From assembly GCF_000337835.1 (NCBI RefSeq), contig NZ_AOLM01000018.1:186001-250000 (forward strand): a stretch of DNA of 64,000 nucleotides. Reading direction: 5' to 3'. Below, in pieces: positions 16,547 through 26,398 of this stretch (within the stretch, counting starts at the first letter, position 1; each line of letters opens with the position of its first letter). The notes beneath the pieces are model-generated. The model was given only the letters and a program-made list of their open reading frames with translations, had not been told where the DNA came from and did no database searches. Both the position numbers and the translations under genes were made by a program. The stretch comes from Haloferax sulfurifontis ATCC BAA-897 (GTDB lineage Archaea; Halobacteriota; Halobacteria; Halobacteriales; Haloferacaceae).

Positions 16547-16618
16547 TGGACTCGCGGGGATTTGAACCCCGGGCCTCTTCCTTGCGAAGGAAGCGATCTG
16601 CCACTGATCTACGAGCCC
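16547..16618 (-). tRNA. tRNA-Ala (anticodon CGC)
   Basis: A 72-nt cloverleaf on the minus strand, beginning GGGCTCGTAGATCAGTGG and ending CGAGTCCA, with no encoded CCA. The anticodon loop TTCGCAA gives anticodon CGC, reading GCG alanine codons. A hairpin (16623-16640) lies in the 5' leader, with a TATA-like box beyond it. The 3' end and flank are copied several times at 15.8-16.5 kb, indicating repeated use as an integration target. Confidence 0.93.
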
Positions 16619-16643
16619 TCATTCCCACGGAGTCGTGGGATAC

Positions 16644-16652
16644 ACTTATACC
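16644..16652 (-). promoter_or_regulatory. TATA box of tRNA-Ala
   Basis: On the minus strand GGTATAAGT lies about 30 nt before the tRNA 5' end. Confidence 0.5.
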
Positions 16653-16817
16653 CTATGTTTTGTCCGCGGTCGGGCATGCGATAGCATCCCGTTCCGTCGG
16701 GCGATTCTGCGGGCATCTGCTCGCGTGTCGAACGGAAGGTGAGATGACACGCGCCTTAGCGCTGAAGGTCAGCTCGGAGGCAGAGTCCTCCGGACGCGCG
16801 CCTCGACAGCCGCGAGT

Positions 16818-16836
16818 GTGACGGGCGGGCCGTCAC
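16818..16836 (-). terminator. Hairpin downstream of rps10
   Basis: GTGACGG and CCGTCAC form a perfect 7-bp stem with a 5-nt loop, starting 38 nt beyond the rps10 stop. There is no strong T-run, so termination is only a suggestion. Confidence 0.35.
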
Positions 16837-16873
16837 GAACGGGCGGTCCGGGAGAGCCCGGACAGCGCCGTCG

Positions 16874-17182
16874 TTAGTCTTCGAGGACGATCTCGATGCT
16901 GACGTCGTTCGGAACCTGAACGCGCATCAGCTGGCGCAGAGCGCGTTCGTCAGCGTCGAGGTCGATGAGACGCTTGTGGACGCGCATCTCCCAGTGCTCC
17001 CACGTCGCCGTCCCCTCGCCGTCAGGCGATTTGCGGGCGGGGACTTCGAGCGTCTTCGTGGGCAGCGGGATCGGCCCGCTGAGGTTGACGCCCGTCTTGT
17101 TCGCGATCTCGCGGACGTCGTCGCAGATATCGTCGAGGTCTTCCGGACTCGTGCCGGCGAGCCGAACGCGTGCCTGTTGCAT
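16874..17182 (-). CDS. rps10: 30S ribosomal protein S10 (uS10)
   Basis: A 102-residue uS10 of standard archaeal length, containing [22 protein letters not shown] and ending [19 protein letters not shown]10 is part of the 30S head; its bacterial homologue also acts as NusE in antitermination. It begins 2 nt after the stop of the aEF-1alpha gene and is clearly in one operon with it, the conserved archaeal tuf-rps10 arrangement. Confidence 0.98.
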   Translation of the reverse strand: MQQARVRLAGTSPEDLDDICDDVREIANKTGVNLSGPIPLPTKTLEVPARKSPDGEGTATWEHWEMRVHKRLIDLDADERALRQLMRVQVPNDVSIEIVLED

Positions 17183-17184
17183 CG

Positions 17185-18450
17185 TTATCGCTCGTTGACT
17201 TCGAGCACTTTGCCGGCCGCGATGGTCTGACCCATGTCACGGACAGCGAAGCTGCCGAGCTCCGGAATCTCGGAGGACGGCTCGATGCTGAGCGGCTTCT
17301 GCGGACGGACGGTCACGATAGCGGCGTCGCCGGACTTGATGAAGTCCGGGTTCTCCTCAGCAACCTCGCCCGACGCGGGGTCGAGCTTCTGGTCGATCGA
17401 CTCGATGGTACACGCGACCTGCGCCGTGTGGGCGTGGAAGACCGGCGTGTAGCCAGCGGTGATGACCGAGGGGTGCTGCATGACGACGACCTGCGCCTTG
17501 AAGGTCTCGGCGACCTTCGGCGGGTCGTCAGCCGGGCCACAGACGTCGCCGCGGCGGATGTCGTCCTTGCCGACGCCACGGACGTTGAAACCAACGTTGT
17601 CGCCAGGTCCGGCCTGGTCGACTTCCTCGTGGTGCATCTCGACGGTCTTGACCTCGCCGCCGACGTCAGAGGGCTGGAAGCTCACGTTGTCGCCGGGGTT
17701 GAGGGTACCCGTCTCGATACGGCCGACCGGGACCGTACCGATGCCGGAGATGGTGTAGACGTCCTGGATGGGCAGGCGCAGCGGCGCGTCCGTCGGCGGC
17801 TGCGGTGCCGGCAGGTTGTTGAGCGCTTCGAGGAGAATGTCGCCGTCGTACCACGGCGTGTTGTCGGAGCGCTCGGCGATGTTGTCGCCTTCGAAGGCCG
17901 AAATCGGGACGTAGGTCGCGTCGTCGGAGTTGAAGCGGACCTGCTTGAGAAGCTTGTTGACCTGCTCCTTGACGTCCTTGTACTTGTCTTCGCTGTAGTC
18001 GACGACGTCCATCTTGTTGACCGCGATGATGAGTTCGCCGATGCCCAGGGTGCGGGCGAGGAAGACGTGCTCGCGGGTCTGAGGTGCGACACCGTCGTCG
18101 GCGGCGACGACGAGGACCGCGTTGTCAGCCTGCGAGGCACCGGTGATCATGTTCTTGACGAAGTCGCGGTGGCCAGGACAGTCGACGATGGTGAAGTAGA
18201 ACTCGTCCGTGTCGAACTCCTGGTGGGCGATGTCGATGGTGACGCCGCGCTCGCGCTCTTCGGCGAGGTTGTCCATGACGTAGGCGAATTCGAATCCGCC
18301 CTTGCCCTTCTCCTCGGCTTCCTCTCGGTGCTGCTCGATGACGTGCTCCGGGACGGAGCCGGTCTCGAACAGGAGTCGGCCGACGAGCGTACTCTTACCG
18401 TGGTCGACGTGGCCGATAATGGCCAGGTTCTGGTGGGGTTTGTCGCTCAT
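17185..18450 (-). CDS. tuf: Translation elongation factor aEF-1alpha
   Basis: A 421-residue GTPase delivering aminoacyl-tRNA to the ribosome. G motifs: GHVDHGKST (G1, about residue 13), the switch Thr in [17 protein letters not shown] (G3) and NKMD (G4). Domains 2 and 3 follow, ending [32 protein letters not shown] at 18450 is taken as start rather than the ATG four codons upstream. First gene of the tuf-rps10 unit; a TATA-like TTTTAG lies about 55-60 nt upstream. Confidence 0.98.
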   Translation of the reverse strand: MSDKPHQNLAIIGHVDHGKSTLVGRLLFETGSVPEHVIEQHREEAEEKGKGGFEFAYVMDNLAEERERGVTIDIAHQEFDTDEFYFTIVDCPGHRDFVKNMITGASQADNAVLVVAADDGVAPQTREHVFLARTLGIGELIIAVNKMDVVDYSEDKYKDVKEQVNKLLKQVRFNSDDATYVPISAFEGDNIAERSDNTPWYDGDILLEALNNLPAPQPPTDAPLRLPIQDVYTISGIGTVPVGRIETGTLNPGDNVSFQPSDVGGEVKTVEMHHEEVDQAGPGDNVGFNVRGVGKDDIRRGDVCGPADDPPKVAETFKAQVVVMQHPSVITAGYTPVFHAHTAQVACTIESIDQKLDPASGEVAEENPDFIKSGDAAIVTVRPQKPLSIEPSSEIPELGSFAVRDMGQTIAAGKVLEVNER

Positions 18451-18641
18451 TGGTGTGTTCACGCGCTAAGGCGCTCTGTGGGGAATGTTTTTGCTGAAAC
18501 CCCTAAAACGATTTCGATACGCGCTACGGGCCGTCTAACCGCCGTACTGCGATTTGCGGAACCATACCACGGTCTCGGGAGTGGGACGCTCGGTCGAAGT
18601 CGACAGTCGAAGAAAACGAGCGGTACGGGCCGTCTGTGTGG

Positions 18642-19595
18642 CTATTCGAGACGAGACACGTCGGACAGGACGGCCGTCGCCGTCTCGGGACCGCCCGCTC
18701 CGCGGCCGCTGATGTTCAGTTGCCCCGCGTGTTTGGTCTCCAACTGGACGATGTTCTGCGTGCCCGTGACCGACAGCGCGGAGCCCTGCGGAATCAGCCG
18801 CGGAGCCACGCGGACGCCGTCGGCGGTCGCCTCGCCGATGAGGCGGACCGTCCGGCCGTCCTCGGCGGCGAGGTCGAGCGCCGTCCCCGGAACGTTGCGG
18901 ATGCCCTCGACCTCGGCGTCGTCGAGCGCGTACTCCGTCTCGCCGTCCGAGAGGACGTTGGCGAGGATGACGAACTTCAGCGCGGCGTCGATGCCGTCCA
19001 CGTCGAAGGTCGGGTCGGCCTCGGCGACGCCGAGGTCTTGGGCTTCCGCGAGCACGTGCTCGTAGTCGAGACCCTCGGCGGCCATCCGCGAGAGGATGAA
19101 GTTCGCCGTCCCGTTCAGCACGCCGCGCGCGGCGGTCACGTGCGGCGCGCCGAGGTCCGAGATGGTCGAGAGGATGGGAATCGCGCCGCCGACGGCCGCC
19201 TCGAACTGGACGGTCCCCTCGCTTTCGGCTTCGAGCGCGCGCAGGTCGGCGTACCGTTCCGCGACCGGACCCTTGTTCGCGAGCACGACGTGGCGGTCGT
19301 CGGCCAGCGCGCGCTCGACGTGCGAGAAGCCGGGTTCGGCGTCGCCGAGCGTCGTCGGCGTCGCTTCCACCAACACGTCGTAGTCGGCGTCGAACACCGA
19401 CTCGGGGTCCGCGTCGCCGACCGCGCCGTCGCGCTCTTTGCGGTCGTGGACCGCGCTCGGGTCGAGTCCGGCGGGGTCGACCGCGGAGGAAGACGAGTCC
19501 GCGAACGCGACGACCTCGTGGCCGTAATCGCCCGCGAGGTCGAGGACGGAGCCGCCGACCGCGCCCGCGCCGAGCACGGCGAGTCTGAGGCTCAT
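18642..19595 (-). CDS. hom: Homoserine dehydrogenase
   Basis: A 317-residue NAD(P)-dependent homoserine dehydrogenase for threonine, methionine and isoleucine synthesis. It has an N-terminal Rossmann motif (AVLGAGAVGGSVLDLAG), the conserved VLANKGPVA, and the catalytic region ARGVLNGTANFILSRM...AEAQDLGVAEADPTFDVDG. It lacks the C-terminal ACT domain of longer versions; a separate ACT protein is encoded immediately upstream with a 4-nt overlap. The extension beyond 19595 is antisense to that gene and rejected. Confidence 0.95.
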   Translation of the reverse strand: MSLRLAVLGAGAVGGSVLDLAGDYGHEVVAFADSSSSAVDPAGLDPSAVHDRKERDGAVGDADPESVFDADYDVLVEATPTTLGDAEPGFSHVERALADDRHVVLANKGPVAERYADLRALEAESEGTVQFEAAVGGAIPILSTISDLGAPHVTAARGVLNGTANFILSRMAAEGLDYEHVLAEAQDLGVAEADPTFDVDGIDAALKFVILANVLSDGETEYALDDAEVEGIRNVPGTALDLAAEDGRTVRLIGEATADGVRVAPRLIPQGSALSVTGTQNIVQLETKHAGQLNISGRGAGGPETATAVLSDVSRLE

Positions 19596-20161
19596 TGGGA
19601 GCCCTCCGCGAGCGGCTCGACGACGTGCAGTCCCTTCTCGGCCGCGAGGTCGCGAACGACCGCGAGCGTCTCGTCGACGCGACCCGAGCGGACCGCGAGT
19701 CGGAGCCGGGCGCTCGACGCCTCGTCGGTCCCCTCGCGGGCGGACAGCGACAGGTCCTGAAGCGTCGCGTCCGCCGAGGACTCGATGCGATGGAGCGTGT
19801 CCGAGAGGTCGGAGTCGACGGTGTCGCCGACGAGGATGACCATCACCTCCTCGCCGAAGTGCTCCGCGCCGGCGCGGATGACGTTGACGCCGGCGTCGCG
19901 GAGCGCGTCGACGATTCGCTCGAAGCGGTCGGGCGGGCATTCGAGGTCGACCTCCACGGGGATGTGTCCGCGCGGGGTCAGATTCCCGCGCTCGTGGAAG
20001 ATAGACAGGAGATTGCCGCCGTTGTCGGAGATCGGCGCGAGCGCGGCCAGCAACTGTCCGGGCTCGTCGGCGAGTTCGAGCCGAATCGTGTGCGGCTTCG
20101 GCATCTCGCCGCTCCCGTCGGCCTCGGCGTCGCTCCCGCCGTCGAGGTCCTGTGCGCTCAT
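19592..20161 (-). CDS. ACT domain protein, probable regulator of homoserine dehydrogenase
   Basis: A 189-residue protein with an ACT domain at about residues 24-95 (HTIRLELADEPGQLLAALAPI...GNLLSIFHERGN). A second ACT-like half (about 100-185) follows. ACT domains bind amino acids to control biosynthetic enzymes. It overlaps hom by 4 nt (ATGA), so the two are translationally coupled. It probably works in trans as the regulatory subunit that is fused in other organisms. The ligand, perhaps threonine, is inferred. Confidence 0.88.
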   Translation of the reverse strand: MSAQDLDGGSDAEADGSGEMPKPHTIRLELADEPGQLLAALAPISDNGGNLLSIFHERGNLTPRGHIPVEVDLECPPDRFERIVDALRDAGVNVIRAGAEHFGEEVMVILVGDTVDSDLSDTLHRIESSADATLQDLSLSAREGTDEASSARLRLAVRSGRVDETLAVVRDLAAEKGLHVVEPLAEGSQ

Positions 20162-20525
20162 CGCCCCACCCCCGCGGGCCGTCCCGACGCTGTTGTCCGC
20201 GACGCGCGGCTTTGTCGTGGTTTCGCGTCGTCGCGCCAGGAGTCGAGAGACGTGCCCTTACGCATATCTACCCGTGATTCGGCCACGCGGTATAAGCCTT
20301 CGCAGGCGACACGGTTTGCCGACGCCGAGAGCGTGCTGGCATATGTCACAGGCGGTGACGCCCGCGAGTCGAGGCGGCACGCCGTGGTTGCTCCGCCGAA
20401 GCGAACTGAGCCGTAATGGAGGCGGAGGCGAAACGGAGGGACACCCGGCGGCGCGGGGAGGGGCCGACGAACCGGGGCTATCGCTGTCCGGGTGAAAAAT
20501 CGAAAGAAGGCGCGGAGAGACGCGC

Positions 20526-22709
20526 TTAGATGTAGTCGATAGCCTGCGAGAGTTCGAGCTTCATGCCCTTGCGCTCGCGAATCTCCATGATCTTCTCGCG
20601 CTGGAGGTTGTCCGAGAGCACGCGGAAGCCGGCGTTCTCCGTGTTCCAGGAGGCGCGGCCTTCCGTGGCCGAACGGATGTCCGACGAGAAGCCGATCATC
20701 TCTTCGACGGGCGCGATGCCCTCGATGACCATGAGGTCACCTTCCTGATACATGTCGTCGACGCGGCCGCGGCGACCCTGAATCTCGCCGGAGGCCGAGC
20801 CCATGTATTCGGAGGCGACGTCGATGCGGACGTTCTGGATGGGTTCGAGGAGCTTCACCTGACCCGCGATGAGCGAGCGGTGGACCGCGTCACGCGTCGC
20901 AGGGATGACCTGGGCGGGACCGCGGTGGATGGTGTCCTCGTGGAGTCGCGCGTCGTGGAGGCGCAGGAGCGTCCCCTGAACGGGCTCCGCGGCGAGCGGA
21001 CCGTCGTCGAGCGCCTCTTCGAGGCCCTCGATGACGAGTTCCATCGTCTCGTTGAGGTGCTGGATACCCTTCGTGTCGTCGATGAGGATGTTCGTCCCGT
21101 GGATGTGTTCGACGTTCTGGGACGTGTCCTTGTCCATGCCGGCTTCCTGGAGGGCCTCGCGGCGCTCCAGTTCGGGCATGTCCATCGAGATTTCGCCGAG
21201 CTTGATGGAGTCGACGATGTCCTGCGAGAGGGGTTCCGCCGTGATGTAGAACTTGTTGTGGCGGTTCGGGGAGACGCCCTCGACCTCGTGGGACTTGCCC
21301 TGGACCTGCTCGCGGTAGACGACAATCGGCTCACCGGTGCGGACCGGGATGCCCTGGTTGTCGCGGATACGCTGGGTGATGACTTCGAGGTGGAGCTCGC
21401 CCTGACCGGAGATGAGGTGCTCGCCCGTGTCCTCGTTAATCTCGATGCGGATGGTCGGGTCTTCCTTCGCGACCTGCTGGAGCGTCTGGATGAGCTTCGG
21501 CAGGTCGTCCATGCGCTCTGCCTCGACGGACTTCGTGATGACAGGCTCGGAGATGTGCTCGATGGACTCGAACGGCGTCATCTCGACGGAGGAGACGGTA
21601 GAACCGGCGATAGCGTCACGGAGACCCGTGACGGCCGCGATGTTCCCCGCGGGGACGCCGCGGTCGAGTTCCTCGCGCTCGCCGCCCATGAAGACACCGA
21701 CGGACTGGACGCGGTTCTTGCCCGCGGTCCCGGAGACGTAGAGCTCCTGACCCTTGCGGATGGTACCGGAGAACAGGCGGCCCGTGGCGATTTCGCCCGC
21801 GTGGGGGTCCATCGAGATGTCGGTCGCCATGAAGACGACTTCGCCCTCGTCGTCGACTTCGCGCATCTGGCGCGCGAGGTCGGACTCGGAGTCACCGCGC
21901 CAGACCGTCGGGATACGACGGGGCTGGGCGTCGAGCGGGTCGGGGAAGTGCTCCGCGACCATGTCGAGGACGACGTCCGAAAGCGGCGTGCGCTCGTGGA
22001 GTTCCTGGCGGTCGCCACCGCGCTCGAGTTCCATGATGTCGCCGAAGGAGATGCCGGTCTCCTCCATCGACGGCATGGAGACGCCCCACTTGTAGAGGGC
22101 GGACCCGAAGGCGACGGTCCCGTCTTCGACGGAGACCGTCCAGTCGTAGTCCTTCTCCTCGGTCATCCCGCGGATGAGCTCGTTGACGTCGGAGATGACG
22201 TCGACGAGGCGCTTCTGCATCTCCTCGGGACCTTCCTGCAGTTCGTTGATGAGGCGGTCAACCTTGTTGATGAAAAGCGCCGGCTTGACGCCCTCGCGGA
22301 GCGCCTGACGCAGGACCGTCTCGGTCTGCGGCATGGCACCCTCGACGGCGTCGACGACGACGAGCGCACCGTCGACGGCGCGCATCGCGCGCGTCACGTC
22401 GCCACCGAAGTCGACGTGGCCCGGCGTGTCGATGAGGTTGATGAGGTGGTTCTCGCCTTCCCATTCGTGGGTCATCGAGACGTTTGCGGCGTCGATGGTG
22501 ATGCCGCGTTCCTGTTCGTCTTCCTTCGTGTCCATCGCGAGCTGCTGGCCGGCAGTCTCGTCGGAGATCATGCCCGCACCCGCGAGGAGGTTGTCGGAGA
22601 GGGTCGTCTTACCGTGGTCGACGTGAGCGGCGATGGCGATGTTCCGGATCTGCTCCGGCTTGTCCATCAGTTTCTCACATTCCTGGACGATCTTCTTTCG
22701 TCGGCCCAT
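20526..22709 (-). CDS. fusA: Translation elongation factor aEF-2
   Basis: A 727-residue translocation GTPase. G1 is AHVDHGKTT near residue 26, G3 [12 protein letters not shown]4 NKVDRL. Domain IV contains [15 protein letters not shown], whose His in IHRGPAQ is the diphthamide site. Start [15 protein letters not shown] at 22709 is the family start; the extension to 22865 is Arg-rich and not homologous. It is transcribed apart from rps7/rps12, with the DUF5781 gene divergent upstream. Confidence 0.98.
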   Translation of the reverse strand: MGRRKKIVQECEKLMDKPEQIRNIAIAAHVDHGKTTLSDNLLAGAGMISDETAGQQLAMDTKEDEQERGITIDAANVSMTHEWEGENHLINLIDTPGHVDFGGDVTRAMRAVDGALVVVDAVEGAMPQTETVLRQALREGVKPALFINKVDRLINELQEGPEEMQKRLVDVISDVNELIRGMTEEKDYDWTVSVEDGTVAFGSALYKWGVSMPSMEETGISFGDIMELERGGDRQELHERTPLSDVVLDMVAEHFPDPLDAQPRRIPTVWRGDSESDLARQMREVDDEGEVVFMATDISMDPHAGEIATGRLFSGTIRKGQELYVSGTAGKNRVQSVGVFMGGEREELDRGVPAGNIAAVTGLRDAIAGSTVSSVEMTPFESIEHISEPVITKSVEAERMDDLPKLIQTLQQVAKEDPTIRIEINEDTGEHLISGQGELHLEVITQRIRDNQGIPVRTGEPIVVYREQVQGKSHEVEGVSPNRHNKFYITAEPLSQDIVDSIKLGEISMDMPELERREALQEAGMDKDTSQNVEHIHGTNILIDDTKGIQHLNETMELVIEGLEEALDDGPLAAEPVQGTLLRLHDARLHEDTIHRGPAQVIPATRDAVHRSLIAGQVKLLEPIQNVRIDVASEYMGSASGEIQGRRGRVDDMYQEGDLMVIEGIAPVEEMIGFSSDIRSATEGRASWNTENAGFRVLSDNLQREKIMEIRERKGMKLELSQAIDYI

Positions 22710-22899
22710 TATACAGGGGTCTACCGGCAGGAGGGTCAAAAGAGTAGTGTTTTTGCCGAGCGGATTTCCCATTTTCAGCCGTCCTACCGCCGGGGTATGA
22801 GCATTTTTGTCACGATAGGCGCGACTGTCCGCCGGACGCGAATCTCGTCGCCGCGCTCGGCGCAAGAGTCATGTTGGTTGATAACATTTCTCAAGTTGA

Positions 22900-23655
22900 A
22901 TGGACCTCCGAGTCGTCGGGGGCGCACCGGCAGACCCGTTCTTGAGCGCCGCCGACCTGTTCGAAACCGAGTTCGAGCTTTCGTACCCCGTGTTCGTGCG
23001 CGTGCGCGACGACCCCGACTCCCGCACGTGGGCCGGCCACTATCAGGACCGCCACGTCCTCAACATCTCCCGGCAGGCCGCCACCAGCGCGATGGCCCGC
23101 GAGCTTGCGCTCCACGAGCTATCGCACATGGCCCGAAACGAGGAGGGTCACGTCTCGCACTACCAGTCCACGCGCGAGGCGGTCTTTCTCGCGCTCGCGG
23201 GGCGCACCGTCGAGCGCCGAAAGCTCGCGCACTGCTACCAGATCGCTAACCACTGCAAGGACATCTACGCCGACGACCTGACGCTGTCTGTCGCGCCCGC
23301 GGACAAACTCGTCCAGTTCCTCGAATCGCAACTGGCCGCGGCGCTCGCCGACCGACCGCAGGCGTCCGGGCGGCCGGGGTCCCGGCTCGTCACCGCCGGG
23401 TCGGACCCCGAGATTACGGCCGTGAACGCCGCGTTCGCCCTCGCGCTCGTCGAACGGCACGACCTCGTCGAACCGGACCACCGGCTGTACGACCTCGCGC
23501 ACGCCGCGGCCGACGACGCGCCGTCGGTGTCGCTCGACACGTTCAAAGAGCGGTTCCGAACGCTCGCCGACGACCCCTCGAAAAGCGACTACCGCCGGAC
23601 GCTCGTCGACGTGGTGAAACACTACGTCGTCAACCCGGGGATGGCCGCCGACTGA
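22900..23655 (+). CDS. DUF5781-like protein with an HExxH motif
   Basis: A 251-residue soluble protein conserved in haloarchaea. Near residue 72 it has HELSHMARNEEGHVSHY, containing the HExxH zinc-binding pattern of metallopeptidases, with His residues about 8 and 11 positions later as possible third ligands. The rest is mainly helical. No signal peptide is seen, so any peptidase would be cytoplasmic. It lies between aEF-2 (divergent) and rps7 (convergent). The domain assignment is from memory; peptidase activity is inferred from the motif only. Confidence 0.75.
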   Translation: MDLRVVGGAPADPFLSAADLFETEFELSYPVFVRVRDDPDSRTWAGHYQDRHVLNISRQAATSAMARELALHELSHMARNEEGHVSHYQSTREAVFLALAGRTVERRKLAHCYQIANHCKDIYADDLTLSVAPADKLVQFLESQLAAALADRPQASGRPGSRLVTAGSDPEITAVNAAFALALVERHDLVEPDHRLYDLAHAAADDAPSVSLDTFKERFRTLADDPSKSDYRRTLVDVVKHYVVNPGMAAD

Positions 23656-23755
23656 ACGCCGCGCGCCGACCGCGGGAGGGCGGGCGAACGAACCAACGAC
23701 CCCGCCGTCCGGCGTCGCCACTCGTCGCGGTGAAAAACGAAAGAGAGCGGAGAGA

Positions 23756-24370
23756 TTACCGGGCCGCTTCGGCGACGCGCTCTTTCTCCTCTTTCTGGGA
23801 GATAGCGTACGTCTGGACGTCGTAGTCGGCCGCGCCGATGAGCTGTTGTGCGAGCGACTCGGCGGCGGTGGTCGTCGTCTTGTAGGATCCGCTGAGGGTT
23901 CCCTGCGCGATGAACTTCAGCGCCTCGTCGACGCGGCGCTGGGGCGCGACGTCGACGGCCTGCGGGACCGAGATGCCGCCGTACTTGAGGCGGACGGTCT
24001 CCTCGCGGGGACCGGCGTTCTCGACCGCGCGGATGAGCACCTGCACGGGGTTCTCCTCGGTGCGCTCGTTGACGATTTCGAACGCTTCCTTGACGATTTT
24101 GCTCGTCTTCTGTTTGTGTCCCGTGTTGTCCTCGGTCTGCATCAGGCGGTTGATGAGCCGCTCGACGATGCTGATTTCGGACTTCTGGAACTGCTTCGAG
24201 GCGTGACGACCCATCGTGTGGGCGATGGGCGTCGCCTTGATGTACCGGCTCATGCTGGGGTCGGTGTACTCCATCTCGGAGACGTCCCAGACGCCGAACA
24301 GAAGCGCGTTCTCCTTTGCTTCCTCGCTACTCGCGGGGGACTCGGGCTCGGGTGCGTCGCTTTCCGACAT
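23756..24370 (-). CDS. rps7: 30S ribosomal protein S7 (uS7)
   Basis: A 204-residue archaeal uS7, which binds 16S rRNA in the 30S head and lies near the E-site. It contains GRHASKQFQKSEISIVERLINRLMQ and YGGISVPQAVDVAPQRRVDEALKFIAQG. The N-terminus carries an acidic Ser/Glu extension typical of halophiles. It begins 2 nt after the rps12 stop, so the two are cotranscribed. Confidence 0.98.
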   Translation of the reverse strand: MSESDAPEPESPASSEEAKENALLFGVWDVSEMEYTDPSMSRYIKATPIAHTMGRHASKQFQKSEISIVERLINRLMQTEDNTGHKQKTSKIVKEAFEIVNERTEENPVQVLIRAVENAGPREETVRLKYGGISVPQAVDVAPQRRVDEALKFIAQGTLSGSYKTTTTAAESLAQQLIGAADYDVQTYAISQKEEKERVAEAAR

Positions 24371-24372
24371 GG

Positions 24373-24801
24373 TTAGCGCACCGGCTTTTCGGCGTTTCCG
24401 CGGACGAGTTCGATCATCGAGACGCCGTTGACCTTCTCGACCTTGTAGTTGACACCCGAAAGGTCGCCCATCGCGCGACCCTTCGCGCCACCGATACCGG
24501 CGATGGTGACTTCGTCGTGCTCGTCGATGAACGAAATCGCGCCGTCACCCGGACAGAAAGCGGTGACCTGCTTTCCGTTCTTGATGAGCTGAACACGGAC
24601 GCATTTCCGAATCGCCGAGTTCGGCTGTTTCGCTTCGATACCGACCTTCTCGAGGACGATGCCGCGACCCTGCGGGGCACCCTCGAGCGGGTCGGACTTC
24701 TTGCCGAGACCGCGCTCACGGCGCGCGTACTCAGAGTCGGACCAGCGGCGCTTCTGCCGGTCCTGCTTGAGCTTGCGCGCGGCGTATTTGCCGTTCGCCA
24801 T
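24373..24801 (-). CDS. rps12: 30S ribosomal protein S12 (uS12)
   Basis: A 142-residue archaeal uS12 at the decoding centre, with the conserved [27 protein letters not shown] and CPGDGAI segments. [16 protein letters not shown] at 24801 is the usual start; an ATG three codons upstream is ignored. A TATA-like CTTAAG about 30 nt upstream indicates a near-leaderless transcript driving rps12-rps7. Confidence 0.98.
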   Translation of the reverse strand: MANGKYAARKLKQDRQKRRWSDSEYARRERGLGKKSDPLEGAPQGRGIVLEKVGIEAKQPNSAIRKCVRVQLIKNGKQVTAFCPGDGAISFIDEHDEVTIAGIGGAKGRAMGDLSGVNYKVEKVNGVSMIELVRGNAEKPVR

Positions 24802-24828
24802 AGTGAACAACAGTTCCAGATGGAGCTA

Positions 24829-24834
24829 CTTAAG
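24829..24834 (-). promoter_or_regulatory. TATA box of rps12-rps7
   Basis: CTTAAG within GGCTTAAGTAG on the minus strand, about 30 nt before the rps12 ATG. Confidence 0.5.
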
Positions 24835-25028
24835 CCTCCCTTTTCGAATCCGACGAGACGGCTTCAGGAGCGATTAGCGGCCCCTAAGGAGGAATCTGAG
24901 GTCGTTTCGCCGATTCGAACGACGGCCCCTCCGCGTCGAAGAGCGACTAAACCGCCCGGAGATAGTGTCGTTTCGCCCCTCCGTGTGAACGGTCGTCACA
25001 CTGGGCGTTTTCGCCCCCGTTCGCCGGC

Positions 25029-25922
25029 TCACTCGCCGCCGCGCTCCCCGACGAGGTCCACGTCGAGGCGGCCGCTGACCTCCCGTCCCGACGCCGGCCC
25101 GAGCGTCAGTCCCTCCTCGTCGAACCGCCGCTTGACGCGCCGTCGGTACCCCGAGCGAACGTCGACGAGGCTCACGTCCATCGGCGAGGCGACCCAGAAC
25201 TCCGCCTGCAGTCCGATCGAGCTCCCGGCGAATTCGAGGATGCGCGCGGTCGGCTCCGGCTCGTCCAGCACGCGGTCGTCCTCCCGCGCCGTCTCGACGA
25301 GTTCGCGGAGCGCCAGCTCCGTGTCGTCGGCGTACGCGACGTCGACGCGCTCGGTGATTCGGTACCGTTCGCGGCCGTACGGCCGGGTGAGCGCGTTCGT
25401 CGTGAGCTCCGTGTTCGGCACGGAGATGGTCTCGTTGTTCACCGTCCGCACGCGCGTGACCCGGAAGTCGACCGCCTCGACGACGCCCTCGCCGCCGGGC
25501 CACGATATCCAGTCGCCGACGTTGAAATCCGGGTCGGCCACGAGAAAGAGGCCGCTGATGAGCGCGCCGATGACCTCCTGCCCGGCGACGCCGACGACGA
25601 GCGTCAGCGCCGCGACGACGAGCGCCGTGTCCGTGAGCACCGAGACGTACCCCGCGCCGACGACGCCCGCGAGCGCGGCGACGACGATGACGAAGGCGTG
25701 CGCGTAGGTCTCCGTCGCCGACTTCAGCGTCGGGTTGTTCCGGTTCCGGGCGCTGACGAGTCGCGTCACGCCGGGGACGACCAGGAGTCGGCCGACGAGA
25801 TAGACCGCGACCGCCGCGGCGGCGAACCCCGCGGTCGCGCTCGCGAGCTCCTCGTACTCCGAGAACTGCGTCGGGTCGAGTTGCCCGACCGCGACCCCCA
25901 ACGACTGTCGTATCGGCGACAT
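25029..25922 (-). CDS. MscS-family mechanosensitive channel
   Basis: A 297-residue small-conductance mechanosensitive channel. There are three or four N-terminal membrane helices (about residues 20-45, 65-85, 90-120), the pore helix region VVGVAGQEVIGALISGLFLVAD, and the beta domain with VGDWISWPGGEGVVEAVDFRVTRVRTVNNETISVPNTEL. It releases osmolytes on hypo-osmotic shock. The start MSPIRQSLGV at 25922 is preferred to 25949. It lies next to, but is not clearly cotranscribed with, nusA. Confidence 0.92.
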   Translation of the reverse strand: MSPIRQSLGVAVGQLDPTQFSEYEELASATAGFAAAAVAVYLVGRLLVVPGVTRLVSARNRNNPTLKSATETYAHAFVIVVAALAGVVGAGYVSVLTDTALVVAALTLVVGVAGQEVIGALISGLFLVADPDFNVGDWISWPGGEGVVEAVDFRVTRVRTVNNETISVPNTELTTNALTRPYGRERYRITERVDVAYADDTELALRELVETAREDDRVLDEPEPTARILEFAGSSIGLQAEFWVASPMDVSLVDVRSGYRRRVKRRFDEEGLTLGPASGREVSGRLDVDLVGERGGE

Positions 25923-25976
25923 GCGTAGCTCGCCGTTCGGCGGGGACAAAAACGTGTGGTCGAGTCGACCGCCGCG

Positions 25977-26396
25977 TTACGTCAACTGGATGTCGTCGAT
26001 GTCGTAGTGGCGACGCGCCAGCTTGCGGGCGGTGTCGATGGTCTTCCCGCTCGCGCCGATGGCGACGCCGCGGTCGGCCTCGGCGACCTCGACGTACGCG
26101 ACGGTGTCGTTCTGCCGCGAGAGAGTCACGTGTCGGACGGCCGCCGGCGCGAGCGCGCTCGCGACGAACGCCTCGGGCGTGTCGGCGTCCTCGACCAGTT
26201 CAACCGTCCGGCCGAGTTGGCGTTCGACCGACTGGACGGTCCGCCCGCCGGGGCCGATGGCGGTCGCCATGTCGCCCGCGGCGACGAGGAAGACGACCCG
26301 GTCGTCGAAGACGAGACAGTCGTGGGCGGTCGCCTCCGTCTCCTCCTCGAAGAGCGCGATGAAGCGCCGGGCCGTATCCGACAGCGTAACTTTCAT
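25977..26396 (-). CDS. nusA: NusA-like transcription termination factor
   Basis: A 139-residue archaeal NusA made of two KH RNA-binding domains, each with a GxxG loop: AIGPGGRTVQSVERQLGR (about 46-63) and AIGASGKTIDTARKLARR (about 113-130). It lacks the N-terminal RNA polymerase-binding and S1 domains of bacterial NusA. It follows rpoA2 with a 2-nt gap, the conserved archaeal order rpoH-B-A-nusA, and probably acts on elongating polymerase. Confidence 0.95.
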   Translation of the reverse strand: MKVTLSDTARRFIALFEEETEATAHDCLVFDDRVVFLVAAGDMATAIGPGGRTVQSVERQLGRTVELVEDADTPEAFVASALAPAAVRHVTLSRQNDTVAYVEVAEADRGVAIGASGKTIDTARKLARRHYDIDDIQLT

Positions 26397-26398
26397 CG

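Noticed and set aside
18642-19940. Extended homoserine dehydrogenase frame
   Set aside because: The extra 115 residues are Arg-rich and lie over the ACT gene; the enzyme starts at 19595.
20526-22865. Longer aEF-2 start
   Set aside because: The added 52 residues are not family-like; [14 protein letters not shown] at 22709 is the known start.
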